Below are positions 1 through 11,285 of a DNA stretch of 64,000 nt, piece after piece; positions within the stretch are counted from its first letter, which is position 1; each line of letters opens with the position of its first letter. The notes beneath the pieces are model-generated. The model saw only the letters and a program-made list of their open reading frames with translations, was not told the DNA's origin and ran no database searches. The DNA is taken from positions 36,684 through 100,683 of the forward strand of contig CALNHX010005791.1 of assembly GCA_940337035.1 (NCBI GenBank), read 5' to 3'. Source of the DNA: Agriotes lineatus (taxonomy: Eukaryota > Arthropoda > Insecta > Coleoptera > Elateridae). The translations under genes were made by a program, and so were the position numbers.

Positions 1-3000
1 ATGTTCGGATTTGTATTGGACCGGCATAGTCCACTCCTGAATGGAAGAATGGCGGGGTTGAATTAACTCTTGATGGTGGAAGATTCCCCATTAATTGCTG
101 GGCTGCCTCTGCCTTGAATCGGATGCATCGAAAGCATTTCTTGATGCTGGAACTGACGGCTTTCTTTGCGTTGATGATCCAATATTTTCTTCGGACATAG
201 GACAGTGTGAGCTGAGTGCCACCGTGTAAGGTGCGTAAATGTGCCTCATGGATTATTAATTTGGAAATGTGATTGGAATAAGGAAGGATAATTGGGTGTT
301 TTTCGTAGTAGGATAGGTTCGAATTTTCTAGTCTTCCTCCAACACGTACGATTCCATGTTGATCGATGAATGGATTGAGATTTGCGAGTTTGTTGTTGGA
401 GTACACACATTTTCTCTTTTGGAGTTGAGATCCTGTTGCCTTCAAAATAGGATCACTTCCTTGGACGACCTTGATGAGTGTGAGGATGGTGTCTTCCATT
501 TCTTTAACTGATAGACATCCTGGTTGAATGGGAAGACGCCTACACTTGTTGATGAATCTTCGGCAATAGGACACAACTCGTACCATTCTTGTCAGAGACG
601 AGAAGCGATGAATAATCTCGTTCTCGTCTTGATGAACTGTGGCTTGATGCACAGTGTAACCTTTTGCTTCTTCATTGGTTGTGGCGGTGTCTGGTTGGCA
701 CGGCCATAACTCTTTGTTAATTAACCAACTTGGACCATCCCACCATAGTTTATGTTCCTTTAATTTCCCTGGACTAGTACCTCTGGAGATGACGTCTGCA
801 GGATTTTCTTCTGACTTGACGTGGTTCCAATGTTGGGCCGGAATCAGGTGGTTGATTTCGGCTACGCGGTTGGCGACGAATGTCTTCCATCTTACTGGAT
901 CTCCCTTAATCCAACCTAGTGTGACCATGGAATCGGTCCAGGCGAAGATAGATACCTTAGGAATGTCCAGTGCCGTGATTACCCGTTGTAATAGATTAGC
1001 AAGTAGTACAGCTGCGCAGAGTTCTAGTCTGGGTAGGGTTGCCTTTGCCCTAGCTGGTGCCACTTTGGATTTGGCTATTAATAATGATACCTTGGATTGT
1101 CCTGATGACGTGATGACTCTGGAGTAGACCACGGCTCCAATAGCTCTTTCGGAAGCGTCACAGAATCCATGTAGTTCCATTTGGGCTTCCCTTTTGGTAA
1201 AAAGCCACCTTGGTAAAGTAATTTCTTCTACTGATTTGAGTTGAGATTTAAATGTTTCCCATTTGCCTTGGATACATTCTGAGACTGGGTCGTCCCACTT
1301 GACATTTTCGAGCCATAGCTCTTGGATGAGTAGTTTAGCAGTGATGATGATGGGTGCTAACCAACCCAAAGGGTCGAAAATTTTAGCGACTTCGGATAAT
1401 ATGCTGCGTTTTGTGGATCCCTTTTGCTTCACATCCACCTTGAAGCAAAACACGTCTTCATATGGAGACCAGTGAACGCCCAATGACTTCTTTAAGCCGT
1501 CCTCACTTATTTCGAGGTAGGTTTGCTCCTTCAATTCTTCGGGTAGTTCTTGTATGATGGCTAATTCATTACTGCACCATTTATGTAGGGTAAAGCCTCC
1601 ACGTTTTAATAAGGAAATTAACTGACCTTGCTGCTTGATTGCTTCTTCTAAAGTGTCGGCTCCGGAGAGTACATCGTCCACATAGAAATCTCTCTTCGCA
1701 ACTTCCGCTGCTAATGGAAAAGAAGATTTTTCGTCCTCTGCTAATTGGTGCAAGGTTCGGATGGCCAGATAGGGAGCTGATGCGGTTCCATACGTGACGG
1801 TGCATAACCTGTATTCCCTGATTGGCTGTGATTGATCGAATCTCCATAAGATTCGTTGATACTCCTGGTCTTGGCTGTCCATCTTGATTTGTCGGTACAT
1901 TTTCTCAATGTCCGCAGAGAAGACGACCTTGTGAGTTCTCCATCGGAGTAGAATGTCGACCAGTTCTTGCTGAAGTTTCGGTCCAGCATACATGACTTCG
2001 TTTAAGGATTTTCCATAAGATGCCTTGTTCGAAGCGTCGAAGACGACACGGAGCTTCGTTGATGAACTTGCTTCTCGAATTACGCCGTGGTGTGGGATGT
2101 AATACTTGCCATTGTTTTCTTGCTTCTTTTCTACTCCTTCCATATGTCCTAGATCTAGATATTCTTGCATGAATTTCTTGTATTGGATTTCTAGATCTTG
2201 GTCTTGTCTCAGCTTCTTTTCCAGATGTAGTAATCTTGCCAATGCCGAAGGTTTGGATTTTCCCATGCTCTCTGGAGTTTGCTTAAATGGAATCTTGACT
2301 ATGTATCTGCCATCCTGGTCTCGTTGCACTGTGTCTGTGAATTTATTCTCACATACCTGGTCGTCTGGGGAAATTTTTCGTTTAGTGGAAACTTCTTCTA
2401 TGTTCCAGAATTTTTGTAACTGCTCATCTTCTTCGATTTTGGCAACCATGGTGTTGACTTTAATGATTTCGTTATGTTGTCTTCCAATGGTTCCAGATAA
2501 GATCCAGCCCAGCTCGGTATTTTGTCCTAAGATGCCATCCTTGGTTTTAGTGATTCCTTCTAGAATTATTTTTGAATATTCTTCGGCTCCTAGAATTATG
2601 TCTATGGGGCCAGGTTGGTTGAAGGTTGGATCGGCGATAAAAATATTGCTCCAGGAATTGATATTTACGTTTGGGATAGGGGATGAAGGCATGGCTTTGG
2701 TAAGTTTGGGAAGTATTAGTAAATTTACAGGTAGGGAAAAGTTACTTGAAAATCTAGGTGTGATCAAACCTGGGATTTTCCATTTGGCAATTTTTGGCTC
2801 GCTGTTCCCAATTCCTGTGATTTCAGCTCGAACTTTGGTCCTGGGTAACCCCAATAATTCGGCTGATGCTTCCGTGATAAACGACCCCTGAGACCCAGGA
2901 TCTATTAATACTCGTAGTAGATGAGTCATCCCGGATGCTGCCTTTACTTGAACCATTGCTGTGGCAAGTAGAACTTGGCTCTCCTGTGCGCCTACATTGG

Positions 3001-4546
3001 CGGTGATGATGTCCGACTTCGGCTTCTTTTCTGGAGCGTTGGAAGTCTTCATAGCTGCTGCATGAGCTGACGTTCTCATCCTTTGGGCAGGGAGCGGCCT
3101 TGATGGTGGCTGCGCCTTATGAAGCAGAGTATGATGCGGGAAGCGACAGATCCTACAATTAAAATAGGCACGACATGGAATATTTGAATCGTGCCGCAAG
3201 CATCGATAGCACAATCGATTGGTTTTTACTGCTTCTAGTTTTTCATGGGTAGGTAGCCTCTGGAATTGACTACAGTTGTCGATGGAATGATTTCCATGGC
3301 ACAGCTTGCAATTTAGGGATGCGGAAGCGTAATTCTTCTGTGGTCCTTCCTGCGTGGGCTTTCGAGCTCCATCTATGGATTCTAGAGATTGGAACCGCAC
3401 TTGCAGGAAAGCCATTAAATTTTGGTGATCCTGGACTTCATTTGGACATTGAAGCGACTGTTCATATAATTTGTTGGTTTCAGGATCCCATTTTCGAGCG
3501 ATAGCTCTGTTAATCCACGGACCCCAACTGTCCGTGGAGATGCCTAAATTTTTGATTGCCTCCACACATTCCTTGATGGAGTCGTGCAATCGTTTTAACC
3601 CTTGGGCTGACTCTTTGGAGAGGACCGGCAGATCGAATATGGTATCTAGCAATTTAGTTAAAATAAGGCGATTATTTTGATACCTTTGTTGCAGCAGATT
3701 CCAGGCGGTGTTGTAGTTTGCTTGGGTAACAGCTAGATGCTGGATCAGTCGGCTTGGCTCTCCCTTAAGATGCGTCTTTAAATATTGCATCTTGATGACA
3801 TCGTCCATATTCTGGTTGTCATCTACTAATTTGGTGAACAGGTCCTTGAAAGTGGCCCATTCCTCATAATTTCCCTCGTATATGGGAATTTTGACTTGAG
3901 GAAGCGAGATGGCTGCTGCTTGCTCGTTCCTTGTCGGCGCTTGCAATAAAATAATTAAATTTCTATACCTGTCTTCCAACGTAGTATATTCAGGACTGAA
4001 GTGCATTTGTTCTGAAGCCATGTCGTTTGACATAACTTCTTCGTCCATCTCGACCACACGATCCCATTTTTCTCTTAATTCCCTTGTCGTGATGGCGGGC
4101 CTCCCTAATTCTTGTGTTAGCTCGGCGTCGTCCATCGCTTGCTTAAAATTCTGGATCCGAATCTGCAGTTTTCGGATACGAACCTTTTGCTCGGGGTTAG
4201 CCACCATTTCCTCTTGTGTTCTGCTTGCGGAGGGGTTGGAAATTTCCGTTGCTTTTGAACAGCTCTGCAAGTAACTTTTTGCTTCGCCGTATATGGCTTT
4301 AATTTGGTCGTAATACCCTGTTTTAAAATAATTATGAGTTGGAATACTTAGCTGCCCCAATTTTGCATGATTCTCAGTTGCAGTGTTCCAAAGTTCGTCC
4401 AGCGTCTTGTTGCGACTGGCGATGTAGGCTTCATTTTTTCGGCTGGCAGGGTCCTTTTTGCTGTTGGATAATATTTGCTTTATCTTCTGCGCGAGCTCTT
4501 CTTGGGCGATAGCTAAGTTGTTGAATTCCTCCATGTTGTTGGCCAT
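1..4546 (-). CDS. Bel/Pao retrotransposon Gag-Pol polyprotein, 3' end off the window
   Basis: I read this frame codon by codon from the ATG at 4546-4544 to the left edge and found no stop, so about 1,515 residues are open. The only upstream in-frame stop is at 4606-4604 and no ATG lies between. Order: a Pao-type Gag (about residues 1-410), two Cys/His knuckles (CKLCHGNHSIDNC near 412, CYRC near 447), an aspartic protease with DPGSQGSFI near 549, reverse transcriptase with YVDD at 955-958, RNase H (FCDASERAIGAV near 1125), the integrase zinc region (HEAHLRTLHGG near 1435) and the start of the integrase core (GVDYAGP near 1508). It makes and integrates cDNA of its own RNA. Protease DPG in place of the commoner DSG/DTG is worth noting. 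Family call is firm; activity is inferred only from the open frame. Confidence 0.93.
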   Translation of the reverse strand, partial: MANNMEEFNNLAIAQEELAQKIKQILSNSKKDPASRKNEAYIASRNKTLDELWNTATENHAKLGQLSIPTHNYFKTGYYDQIKAIYGEAKSYLQSCSKATEISNPSASRTQEEMVANPEQKVRIRKLQIRIQNFKQAMDDAELTQELGRPAITTRELREKWDRVVEMDEEVMSNDMASEQMHFSPEYTTLEDRYRNLIILLQAPTRNEQAAAISLPQVKIPIYEGNYEEWATFKDLFTKLVDDNQNMDDVIKMQYLKTHLKGEPSRLIQHLAVTQANYNTAWNLLQQRYQNNRLILTKLLDTIFDLPVLSKESAQGLKRLHDSIKECVEAIKNLGISTDSWGPWINRAIARKWDPETNKLYEQSLQCPNEVQDHQNLMAFLQVRFQSLESIDGARKPTQEGPQKNYASASLNCKLCHGNHSIDNCSQFQRLPTHEKLEAVKTNRLCYRCLRHDSNIPCRAYFNCRICRFPHHTLLHKAQPPSRPLPAQRMRTSAHAAAMKTSNAPEKKPKSDIITANVGAQESQVLLATAMVQVKAASGMTHLLRVLIDPGSQGSFITEASAELLGLPRTKVRAEITGIGNSEPKIAKWKIPGLITPRFSSNFSLPVNLLILPKLTKAMPSSPIPNVNINSWSNIFIADPTFNQPGPIDIILGAEEYSKIILEGITKTKDGILGQNTELGWILSGTIGRQHNEIIKVNTMVAKIEEDEQLQKFWNIEEVSTKRKISPDDQVCENKFTDTVQRDQDGRYIVKIPFKQTPESMGKSKPSALARLLHLEKKLRQDQDLEIQYKKFMQEYLDLGHMEGVEKKQENNGKYYIPHHGVIREASSSTKLRVVFDASNKASYGKSLNEVMYAGPKLQQELVDILLRWRTHKVVFSADIEKMYRQIKMDSQDQEYQRILWRFDQSQPIREYRLCTVTYGTASAPYLAIRTLHQLAEDEKSSFPLAAEVAKRDFYVDDVLSGADTLEEAIKQQGQLISLLKRGGFTLHKWCSNELAIIQELPEELKEQTYLEISEDGLKKSLGVHWSPYEDVFCFKVDVKQKGSTKRSILSEVAKIFDPLGWLAPIIITAKLLIQELWLENVKWDDPVSECIQGKWETFKSQLKSVEEITLPRWLFTKREAQMELHGFCDASERAIGAVVYSRVITSSGQSKVSLLIAKSKVAPARAKATLPRLELCAAVLLANLLQRVITALDIPKVSIFAWTDSMVTLGWIKGDPVRWKTFVANRVAEINHLIPAQHWNHVKSEENPADVISRGTSPGKLKEHKLWWDGPSWLINKELWPCQPDTATTNEEAKGYTVHQATVHQDENEIIHRFSSLTRMVRVVSYCRRFINKCRRLPIQPGCLSVKEMEDTILTLIKVVQGSDPILKATGSQLQKRKCVYSNNKLANLNPFIDQHGIVRVGGRLENSNLSYYEKHPIILPYSNHISKLIIHEAHLRTLHGGTQLTLSYVRRKYWIINAKKAVSSSIKKCFRCIRFKAEAAQQLMGNLPPSRVNSTPPFFHSGVDYAGPIQIRT

Positions 4547-4617
4547 TTTCTGGGAACTGGGTGGTTGGCAGATGTTGTCTTCTTCTCGGGATGTGTTTTT
4601 TCGTTAGTTGGAGACAG

Positions 4618-4635
4618 ATCCGGCTCGAAGGACCA
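4618..4635 (-). other. Primer binding site of the Bel/Pao element
   Basis: Reading the minus strand, TGGTCCTTCGAGCCGGAT begins immediately after a terminal CA. It starts with TGG as expected for pairing with a tRNA 3' CCA end, and lies 70 bases upstream of the Gag start. This fixes the inner edge of the 5' LTR at 4636. The tRNA species was not determined. Confidence 0.65.
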
Positions 4636-5300
4636 TGAACAGAGATGCCTGAGAGGCTGTATCAGGACTCCGTTACTTTGCGCTGATTCTATCCGTCAAG
4701 CACGTAAACAAGACTGTGTTTACGTTTTAAACCAATGTAGTCAATGGTACTTGAAACGGACGGCAGTAGAGACACTAACCCTCGGAGCACAGCCTCATGC
4801 CCCGTGAATATTATGGCTTAGAAGGGGTAGTGAATGAATCAAACATTAAATGCAGATTGATTTTTATTATGAAAATAGACTAGTATTTATATAAAACTAA
4901 AAATGCTTAACGCAGTAACAATATCAAAGTTCATAATAGTGTAATAGAACGCGTTTAAAGGTCCGCAAAGACCGCAACTCAGCATGATAAGCTTTTATAT
5001 TTCCGCATCGGTTTGCGGGCTGAGCGTTGAACTTGGCTTTCTAGGTCGCCGAGTTGCATTTTCACTTAATGTTGGCGAAACAATATTCGTTTAAGGTTTC
5101 GTAAATGGGAACTGAATTTTGCCTGTTTTAATTCAAGATTAAAACAGATATAAATTACGTATAAACTTGCGAAATTATGAAGTAAAACTGGAGGTTAAAA
5201 CTGTTTGTTTATGAAATCAGAATTACATTTCGAACTTCTGACTGGCTTCGTAAATTTTGTTATTAAAATTTATGTGTGTTTAAACCAAGTTTAAACACAG
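4636..5300 (-). repeat. 5' LTR of the Bel/Pao element (outer edge uncertain)
   Basis: The inner edge is set by the primer binding site. On the minus strand a TATA-like TATAAAA lies at 4999-4993 and an AATAAA at 4868-4863, in the right order for U3, R and U5. I could not find a convincing TGT terminus or a second LTR copy in the window, so the outer edge near 5300 is a guess. Confidence 0.45.
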
Positions 5301-5437
5301 GATGACTCGATTACCAATTATCTTGATCTCCCAATGTTATTTATTACTTACGTGAAGCTTATCCAAAAATCATTTTTTCTCATAAAGTAACTCTTCTGGG
5401 CTCGTCTGCCTTCTCTCCATAATCTTGGCGTCTCATC

Positions 5438-7576
5438 TCATTTTTTTTTATTTGGTGCCTTTGGCTTTGTGTTATGCTTAGACTCAGGAAACTCGAGATT
5501 CCTCTTACAGTCAAGGTCATGGCGCCTCTTTTTGTGTACCATCAAGTCTTTAAAATTCTTCCCGGGACTTTCTTTCATTATGGCTTTCCACGATTGTGCT
5601 TCCCACCCAATGCCATAATTGTATCGAAGTCCTGTAAGGTGTTCACGTGTTGCAAGTGATCCCCTCTGTGTCAAGTTCAGTCGCTTCCCTGCATTACACT
5701 TGCATAATATCGATATAAAAAGCTCAGCACGATTGTTAGTTTCATTATCAATTAATTGATGGCCTTTTACAATCAATCGGACCCGTGAACCTAAAGAAAT
5801 TATTCTAAGTGTCGAATAGAAAAAAAAGTAAAAAGACTTACTCGTTATATGGTAATAAGTACCTGCCATATTCAAGAACTGAACTCTACTGTTCTCTACC
5901 TCCCTCACCTTATCACAATAACTTGCCTTACAATTTGCTTGGTTGTCAAAAGTGATTTGGCCCATTTGCCAAATCCGACTTTAATGTCCCCGCGTCACCA
6001 TGGGCGTTTACGTATAATGCTCGCATTGCAATCTGCTCCAACTCCTTTATTGTTTTCCAAGTCAACAATTTTCTTCCGTTTGAATCAATGGTCGTGTCAG
6101 CTTTCACTTTATACAAAAAATTTCCATAATTTTTAATTGCATGATTGGTGCAGTGAATCTTTTCAACACCACTGCTATATGAAATTCCTTTTCTAATTTT
6201 TGCGTACACAGAAGAATCACGATCAGCAATGAACTTCAGATACTGCAGATTGTGGCATTGTCTTACTGCTTCTAAATGCATCTACAATTATATCTGCCTC
6301 CATAGCGCCGGGAGATCCAGACCAATTCTCGTAACAACTTTATGATGTGGGGCTTTCATCCTTATGTGCTGCACGCGCACAAATACAACAGTATTTATTC
6401 TTCACTCCTAAAAATAATATTTTTCCAGCGGCTTTTCCAATTACTATTGCCTAAAAAATAGAATCACCATACACAACAGACGTGCGTACATTAAACACAA
6501 TACTAACCACACCAGAAGAAGCGTTGTAGCTGTGTCCAAATGACCGATGACTCCAGCCACCTCAGTGTACACTGTCGCCCAAACATTGCTCGTTATCAAT
6601 TTGCCCATTTTGCAAGGCAATGCCATATTCCTCTCTCCCAACACTGTCAATGCAGTTTCACAGATTATTCTGCCAGGCATTACTCAAATAATGTTCAATT
6701 TTACTAAATAGACGATAGGGCATTGGAGTAATGTCCGTAATCGATAATTTCTCTCTCAGACTGGAATAAGCATAAACCAGTACCTAGATATAGTGGACCA
6801 AACAGCACTCACATTGATGGGAGACAGATACGAATCTTTATTATTTTCACATTTGTGAGTTGATTGCTGTGTCTCATACCCACAAAAATCACACTTAAAT
6901 ATTAAAAGGCTGCTCAGGCCCGACCGTTGTTCTTGTATCAGCTGCAGTTGTCCATCTGAGCATTTTCCGGAGTGATTAGGTTGCAGTTTCATAGACTAAC
7001 TCAATACGTGTTGCAGATCTTCAATTCGGTTTCCAGACACTACAACATTTTCTGTCGTTTTGACCGATTCAACAGGTATTTCATGTTGCATTACACTAAA
7101 AGCAGCTGTTTTAATAATTGTGTATGAATACATAGAGTTAATTTACCTTTCATACTCATCTCTAGAGCAAAATGAAAATTCATTAAGAACATTCGAGTCC
7201 TCAAATACCTCACTAATTGAATCAACCTCAGTTATAGCTTCATCAAGCACACTTGACTCCTCAATTTGCTCTTCAATCATTTCCCTGATGGAATCAACCT
7301 GAGTCATAGTTTCAGCAGATACTGCAGATAATTCCAAAGGGGAACGTTCCACGTTCGAAACTTCACTGCAGTACGAATAAAGGTCATGTTGAACACTGGT
7401 TTTTAAAACGTCAAGGTGTTCCCTTAAAACAATAAAATCAAAGCTAGGTATTTTACAAAAGTAATAACAATAAATTACTTTTTCTTTTTTTTCCAATATG
7501 ATTTTCGCCCCTTTGAAATATTTGTTCTTTTATTCTGCTTTACCCTACTTGTAAATTTTCCATGCTGTCTTCCCAT
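5438..7576 (-). pseudogene. Mutator-like transposase, decayed
   Basis: Fragments in several frames add up to one protein of the Mutator-like transposase domain common in arthropods. A likely start is the ATG at 7576-7574 (MGRQHGKFTSRVKQNK). Next comes an acidic stretch (7143-7490), then FKCDFCGYETQQSTHKC near 6880, a GGWSHRSFGHSYNASSG-like core near 6540, KYCCICARAAHKDE near 6380, the ADRDSSVYAKI...CTNHAIKNYG block near 6190, and a C-terminal RGSLATREH region ending at 5438. Frameshifts and stops separate the blocks, so it is not functional. Family is inferred from the ordered motifs. I found no terminal inverted repeats that would delimit the element. Confidence 0.72.
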
Positions 7577-7659
7577 TATAGAAAAGTACGGCACACAAGA
7601 ATAAGCACATATTATAAAAACAAAATAATTATTTGAATACTGCAACAATACAGGATAAT

Positions 7660-8047
7660 ATTTTGCCATGAAATTTTGTGTGTGAGCGGATGGCCTTGCG
7701 AGCAAATGCTCGCCTCTCAGGTGGCCGGCCCGGGTTCGAATCCCGGCAGACTCTAGTAGGATTTTAAATATCATACGCTCCCCGGCTACCACGCTAACAC
7801 CTGTGGTACTCGTTAACCCCTAAACAAGGGAACTCTTCCTCACTTTCAACTGGAAAGGCTAGCCACCTACCCGGGCTAAGGGTAAAGAGGGCTCACAGAA
7901 CCACTTTGTGGTTAAAACAGGCCACGGGCCTATAATAAGAGGAAAAGGGAGAAGAAGAAAAAGAAGAAATTTTGTTGGTATGGTACCAAACTTTGAGCCC
8001 GATAAGTACCTACGAATCTTTTGTAAATAAACATTTCATGGCAAAAT
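7660..8047. repeat. 15-bp inverted repeat flanking a SINE insertion
   Basis: ATTTTGCCATGAAAT at 7660-7674 is matched exactly by its reverse complement at 8033-8047, and similarity continues a few bases outward. The SINE landed inside this unit, its TSD overlapping the left copy. It may be what is left of a small TIR element; no family was recognised. Confidence 0.5.
7680..7965 (+). mobile_element. tRNA-derived SINE with 10-bp target duplication
   Basis: A tRNA-like head carries a B box GGGTTCGAATCC at 7732-7743 and an A-box-like segment near 7690. A non-tRNA body follows and ends in an A/G-rich tail (GAAGAAGAAAAAGAA). The flanks carry the direct repeat GAAATTTTGT at 7670-7679 and 7966-7975, as expected from LINE-driven insertion. 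It is not a functional tRNA gene, because the cloverleaf is not maintained and the copy continues well past a tRNA length. Confidence 0.75.
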
Positions 8048-8055
8048 AATACCTA

Positions 8056-8759
8056 ATAATGTGTTTTACCGGACAAAGTAGATTATTATACCTATCAACA
8101 ATTCACAGCAAACTGCCAAACAAACACAATAATAAATAAATAATAAATAAGCAGACAAATTCTAGCGATTCTGGGACGTGATCGAAATACGTGCGGGGTG
8201 GTATTTGGACATAGAGTTGCCCAGGTACGTTTTAGACGGTGCGCGCTTGAAACGTGCAACCAGGTACCAGTCTGGTCCAGTGTACCCACAATTCCTAGAA
8301 TTCCAGGACTTGATCATGCCACGCATTAATGTTCAAGACATATTTTTACATTTCTGCAGATTGCAGACCCATCTGTGGGTCTTAACCGAAATGTAAAGTT
8401 ATTTCGCCGTAGTGGCTGATAACGCGCCCTTAAAAAGGGCCTTACAAATTTTTGTAGAATGTCCGCAACAGATTTTGAATATCTCTTAAACAAAATTGGC
8501 TATGTACTTGGAAAATCCCATACAAATATGCGAGAATGCATTCCTATACAAGAAAGATTTGCAGTAACTATGCGATTTATTATTTATTACAAGTTTGTCA
8601 TACTTGTTTAAGTTTTCTATCCAAGCAGTATCCAGATGTATGCATGAAGTATGTAATGCTTTAATGTAAGAAGTAAAAGGCGAAATAAAGGTAAGAACAT
8701 ATTTATTATATAGATTATATCGAGTAAGTAAGTGATTATACCGAGTGACGATGAGACTG
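8056..8759. other. No gene recognised
   Basis: Short open frames only, none with a recognisable motif. AT-rich spacer. Confidence 0.5.
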
Positions 8760-9450
8760 CGGACATGCGTATATCTTCTTTATTTATTAATCGATATGCA
8801 TGAAACTTCACAAGGGAGTATTAGACATAATATCTGATTCGCAGATAGATACAGTTAAAATGGATGACTTCCGGTTTCACCGGAAGCGCCATTAACCGTG
8901 ATAGTTGAAATAGATCACCCTGCATATTTTGTTTTTTGGAATGTGCAGCTCAAATTACATACGATGGTATTGTCAAATCTTTATTTTTCTAAACAAAGAA
9001 TTCTTTTTTCAAATATTATTTTTTATCGTAGAATGCTGTGAGCGGAGAAAATCTGTTCTAATTGACTCTAGTAACTTCATGGTACCTACCAAAGTCCATC
9101 GTGCCATTACATAGAAAATTTAATTACGAATCTAAATATATGCATTATGTACTAGTTTATCTTTATGTAAAGCTGAATTTTTTTAATTAATACATTTTAA
9201 AACTATTTTTGCCTAATGTCTAAGCAAATTTGGCAGCACTGTCGTATGTAATTTGAGTTGCAGATCCCGAAAAAAAATTATATAGGGCGAACCATTTACA
9301 AAATCAAAGTTAATGACAATTCTGGTAAAACCGAAAGTCTTCCATTTTGACTATATCTATCTGTCAATCTGAAATTATATTTAATATCCATGCAAAAAGT
9401 TTCATTCATATCCGTTGACAACCAAAGGAGATGGAGATATGTTAGCCAAT
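8760..9450. repeat. Long diverged inverted repeat
   Basis: The segment from about 8760 to 8990 realigns with the reverse complement of about 9215 to 9450. Shared stretches include CGATATGCATGAAACTT / CGGATATGAATGAAACTTT, CAGATAGATACAGTTAAAAT / CAGATAGATATAGTCAAAAT, and GCAGCTCAAATTACATACGA / GCAACTCAAATTACATACGA. Arms are roughly 200 bp with a central spacer of about 220 bp. This is the shape of an old foldback or MITE-like element. No coding sequence or family was identified. Confidence 0.6.
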
Positions 9451-9667
9451 ATATCAATACAAAAAATCAACATTTATACGAATAAGTAGTAATATAATAA
9501 AAAATAAATGTAATTTTTCTCAGATAAAAATAGATCAAAAACAAAATCTTTCAAAGCAAACTCTTGAATAAATGAATATCTCTTCATGAAAGTAAATTTT
9601 CTATATCAGTTTCGATGTTTTCTGGTACTGCAGAATACTGAACGAAGTACTCCTGTGATTGTATGAG

Positions 9668-9885
9668 AGAATATGGCGGCTCGATTGACAATGGTTGTCT
9701 GAGAGCAGATGGTGACTGTATTAGTGATGATTGTGCGGGAGGAGATGGTGGCTGGATTTGTAATGGTTATGTGAGAGGAGATGGTGGCTGACTTAGTGAT
9801 GTTTGGGAATACGGAGATAATGACTGGCTTCGTGAAGAGTGTGAATATTGAGATGGTGAATGGCATGGGTTTGATTGAGAATGAA
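9668..9885 (-). repeat. 36-bp tandem repeats encoding a 12-residue Ser/Pro/Gln tail
   Basis: Five or six degenerate units of 36 bp occur, for example those starting GAGATGGTGGCTG and GAGATGGTGACTG on the plus strand. The period is a multiple of three, and in the MADF frame it gives blocks such as SPPAQSSLIQSP. This suggests repeat expansion while the frame was still coding. Confidence 0.55.
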
Positions 9886-10487
9886 GAGATCATGGAAATT
9901 CTATAACTGACTGATAAGGTGAAGACTGGGAGAAACCTGCTGATTAACTGTAAGGTGGTTGAAATGGTGGATGTGACGCATAGAATCCAGATGTTATCCC
10001 AGAATACGGATATCTTGAGTACGATCGGTTTGAACCGATGCATCAAATTATTGATTTCAAACATCGACACGTCACGTGTGTTTTCATCAAATGCTCTTAA
10101 TTTTTGTGCTAGTAGTTGTGTATATAAGGTGCATTCATCCTACTCTGGTTGTTCTGTCATGCTTTTCAGGACCTTATACACTTCATCCATTGGTTTCTCC
10201 ACCAGCAACATCTTGACTTGAACATTTTTCTTTTTTGAAGGAGGTTCTTTAAAAGCGGTATTCTCTTGTGTGAGAGATTGTGGGGAGGATACTAGTGGAG
10301 TAGCTATTTCACTTGTATTACTATTTTCTGAGTCTTCGTTGCGGTTTTCCGCTTCAGTTGCGTTCGTTTCTGTTTCGTCACTATTCTATCACTTTCTTCT
10401 GTTTCCTAAAATAATAGTTTAGTTCAATGATATTGCAGTATGATGAAAATTAAATATAATTTTAGTATGACAACTTTTACTTTTTAG

Positions 10488-11285
10488 GTACCTAATACAA
10501 CTGAAAAATGGCTGAAAATAGCAAGAGAATTTCAAGAAATGTGGAATTTTCCTCATTGCATCAGCGCCATAGACGGCAAGCATATAGTAATCCAGTGCCC
10601 TATTAACAGTGGTTCCGAATTCTACAATTATAAAGGTACATTTAGCGTAGTGCTGATGGCTTTAGTGAACGCGAATTATTGTTTCAAATTCGTGGATATA
10701 GGATGTCAGGGACGAATAAGTGATGGTGATGTATTTAGAAATTCACCTCTTTTTAAAAACTGGAAGAAAACCAATTATCTCCCACTTCCACCGAAAGAGG
10801 CGCCTTTACCCTACGTATTTGTGGGCGATGATGCATTTGCGTTAAATACGAATATGATGAAACGATACCGTAGCGTTTATGATAAAGAGTTGTCCTGAAA
10901 GAGTTTTCAACTATCGTCTTTCACGTGCTCGCAGAGTGGTCGAAAACGCTTTCGGAATCATGACCTCTGTATTTCGAGTATTTAGAAAGCCTATTTTGCT
11001 TGAACCAAATAGAGTTTCTCATATAACAAAAACCTTCGTCTTACTACATATTTTTTAAAAAAGAAGTAGAACTTCAAATACATTGTATTCGCCACAAGGT
11101 TCATTTGATAGACAGATTCAAGGAGAATTTACTCCTGGATCATGGCGCAACGGCCAAAGCCATTTCCCCTATTGCCCCTACGAAGAGTGGCGGGGAAACC
11201 AGGATATGAAGCAAAGGGAATTATAAAATCTTTTGCCGAATGCTTTTTGTCAAATGGCGCAGTATCTTGGCAGGATAAATTTTGA
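10488..11285 (+). pseudogene. PIF/Harbinger (HARBI1-like) DDE transposase, 5' missing
   Basis: The readable part begins right after a splice acceptor (CTTTTTAG, 10487) with TTEKWLKIAREF, then MWNFPHCISAIDGKHIVIQ (first catalytic D), VDIGCQGRISDGDVFRNS (second D region), a break after 10898, and in another frame RRVVENAFGIMTSVFRV (catalytic E). A further frame change is needed to read the tail GAVSWQDKF ending at 11285. These are DDE_Tnp_4 hallmarks of a cut-and-paste transposase. No upstream exon was found. The MADF gene wraps around it on the opposite strand, so this Harbinger copy has been rearranged. Confidence 0.78.

Noticed and set aside
2106..2891. 261-residue plus-strand open frame
   Set aside because: It is antisense to the Bel/Pao polyprotein, whose motifs are unambiguous. 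The plus frame has no recognisable domain.
7732..7743. tRNA gene at the B box
   Set aside because: The A and B boxes belong to a SINE with target duplications; the sequence does not form a tRNA with a proper acceptor stem. The same applies to 34855-34908.
9606..10070. 154-residue minus-strand frame with repeated TIS/ITN words
   Set aside because: The repeats come from the 36-bp tandem array read in the wrong frame. The neighbouring frame gives a Ser/Pro/Gln tail continuous with the MADF protein.
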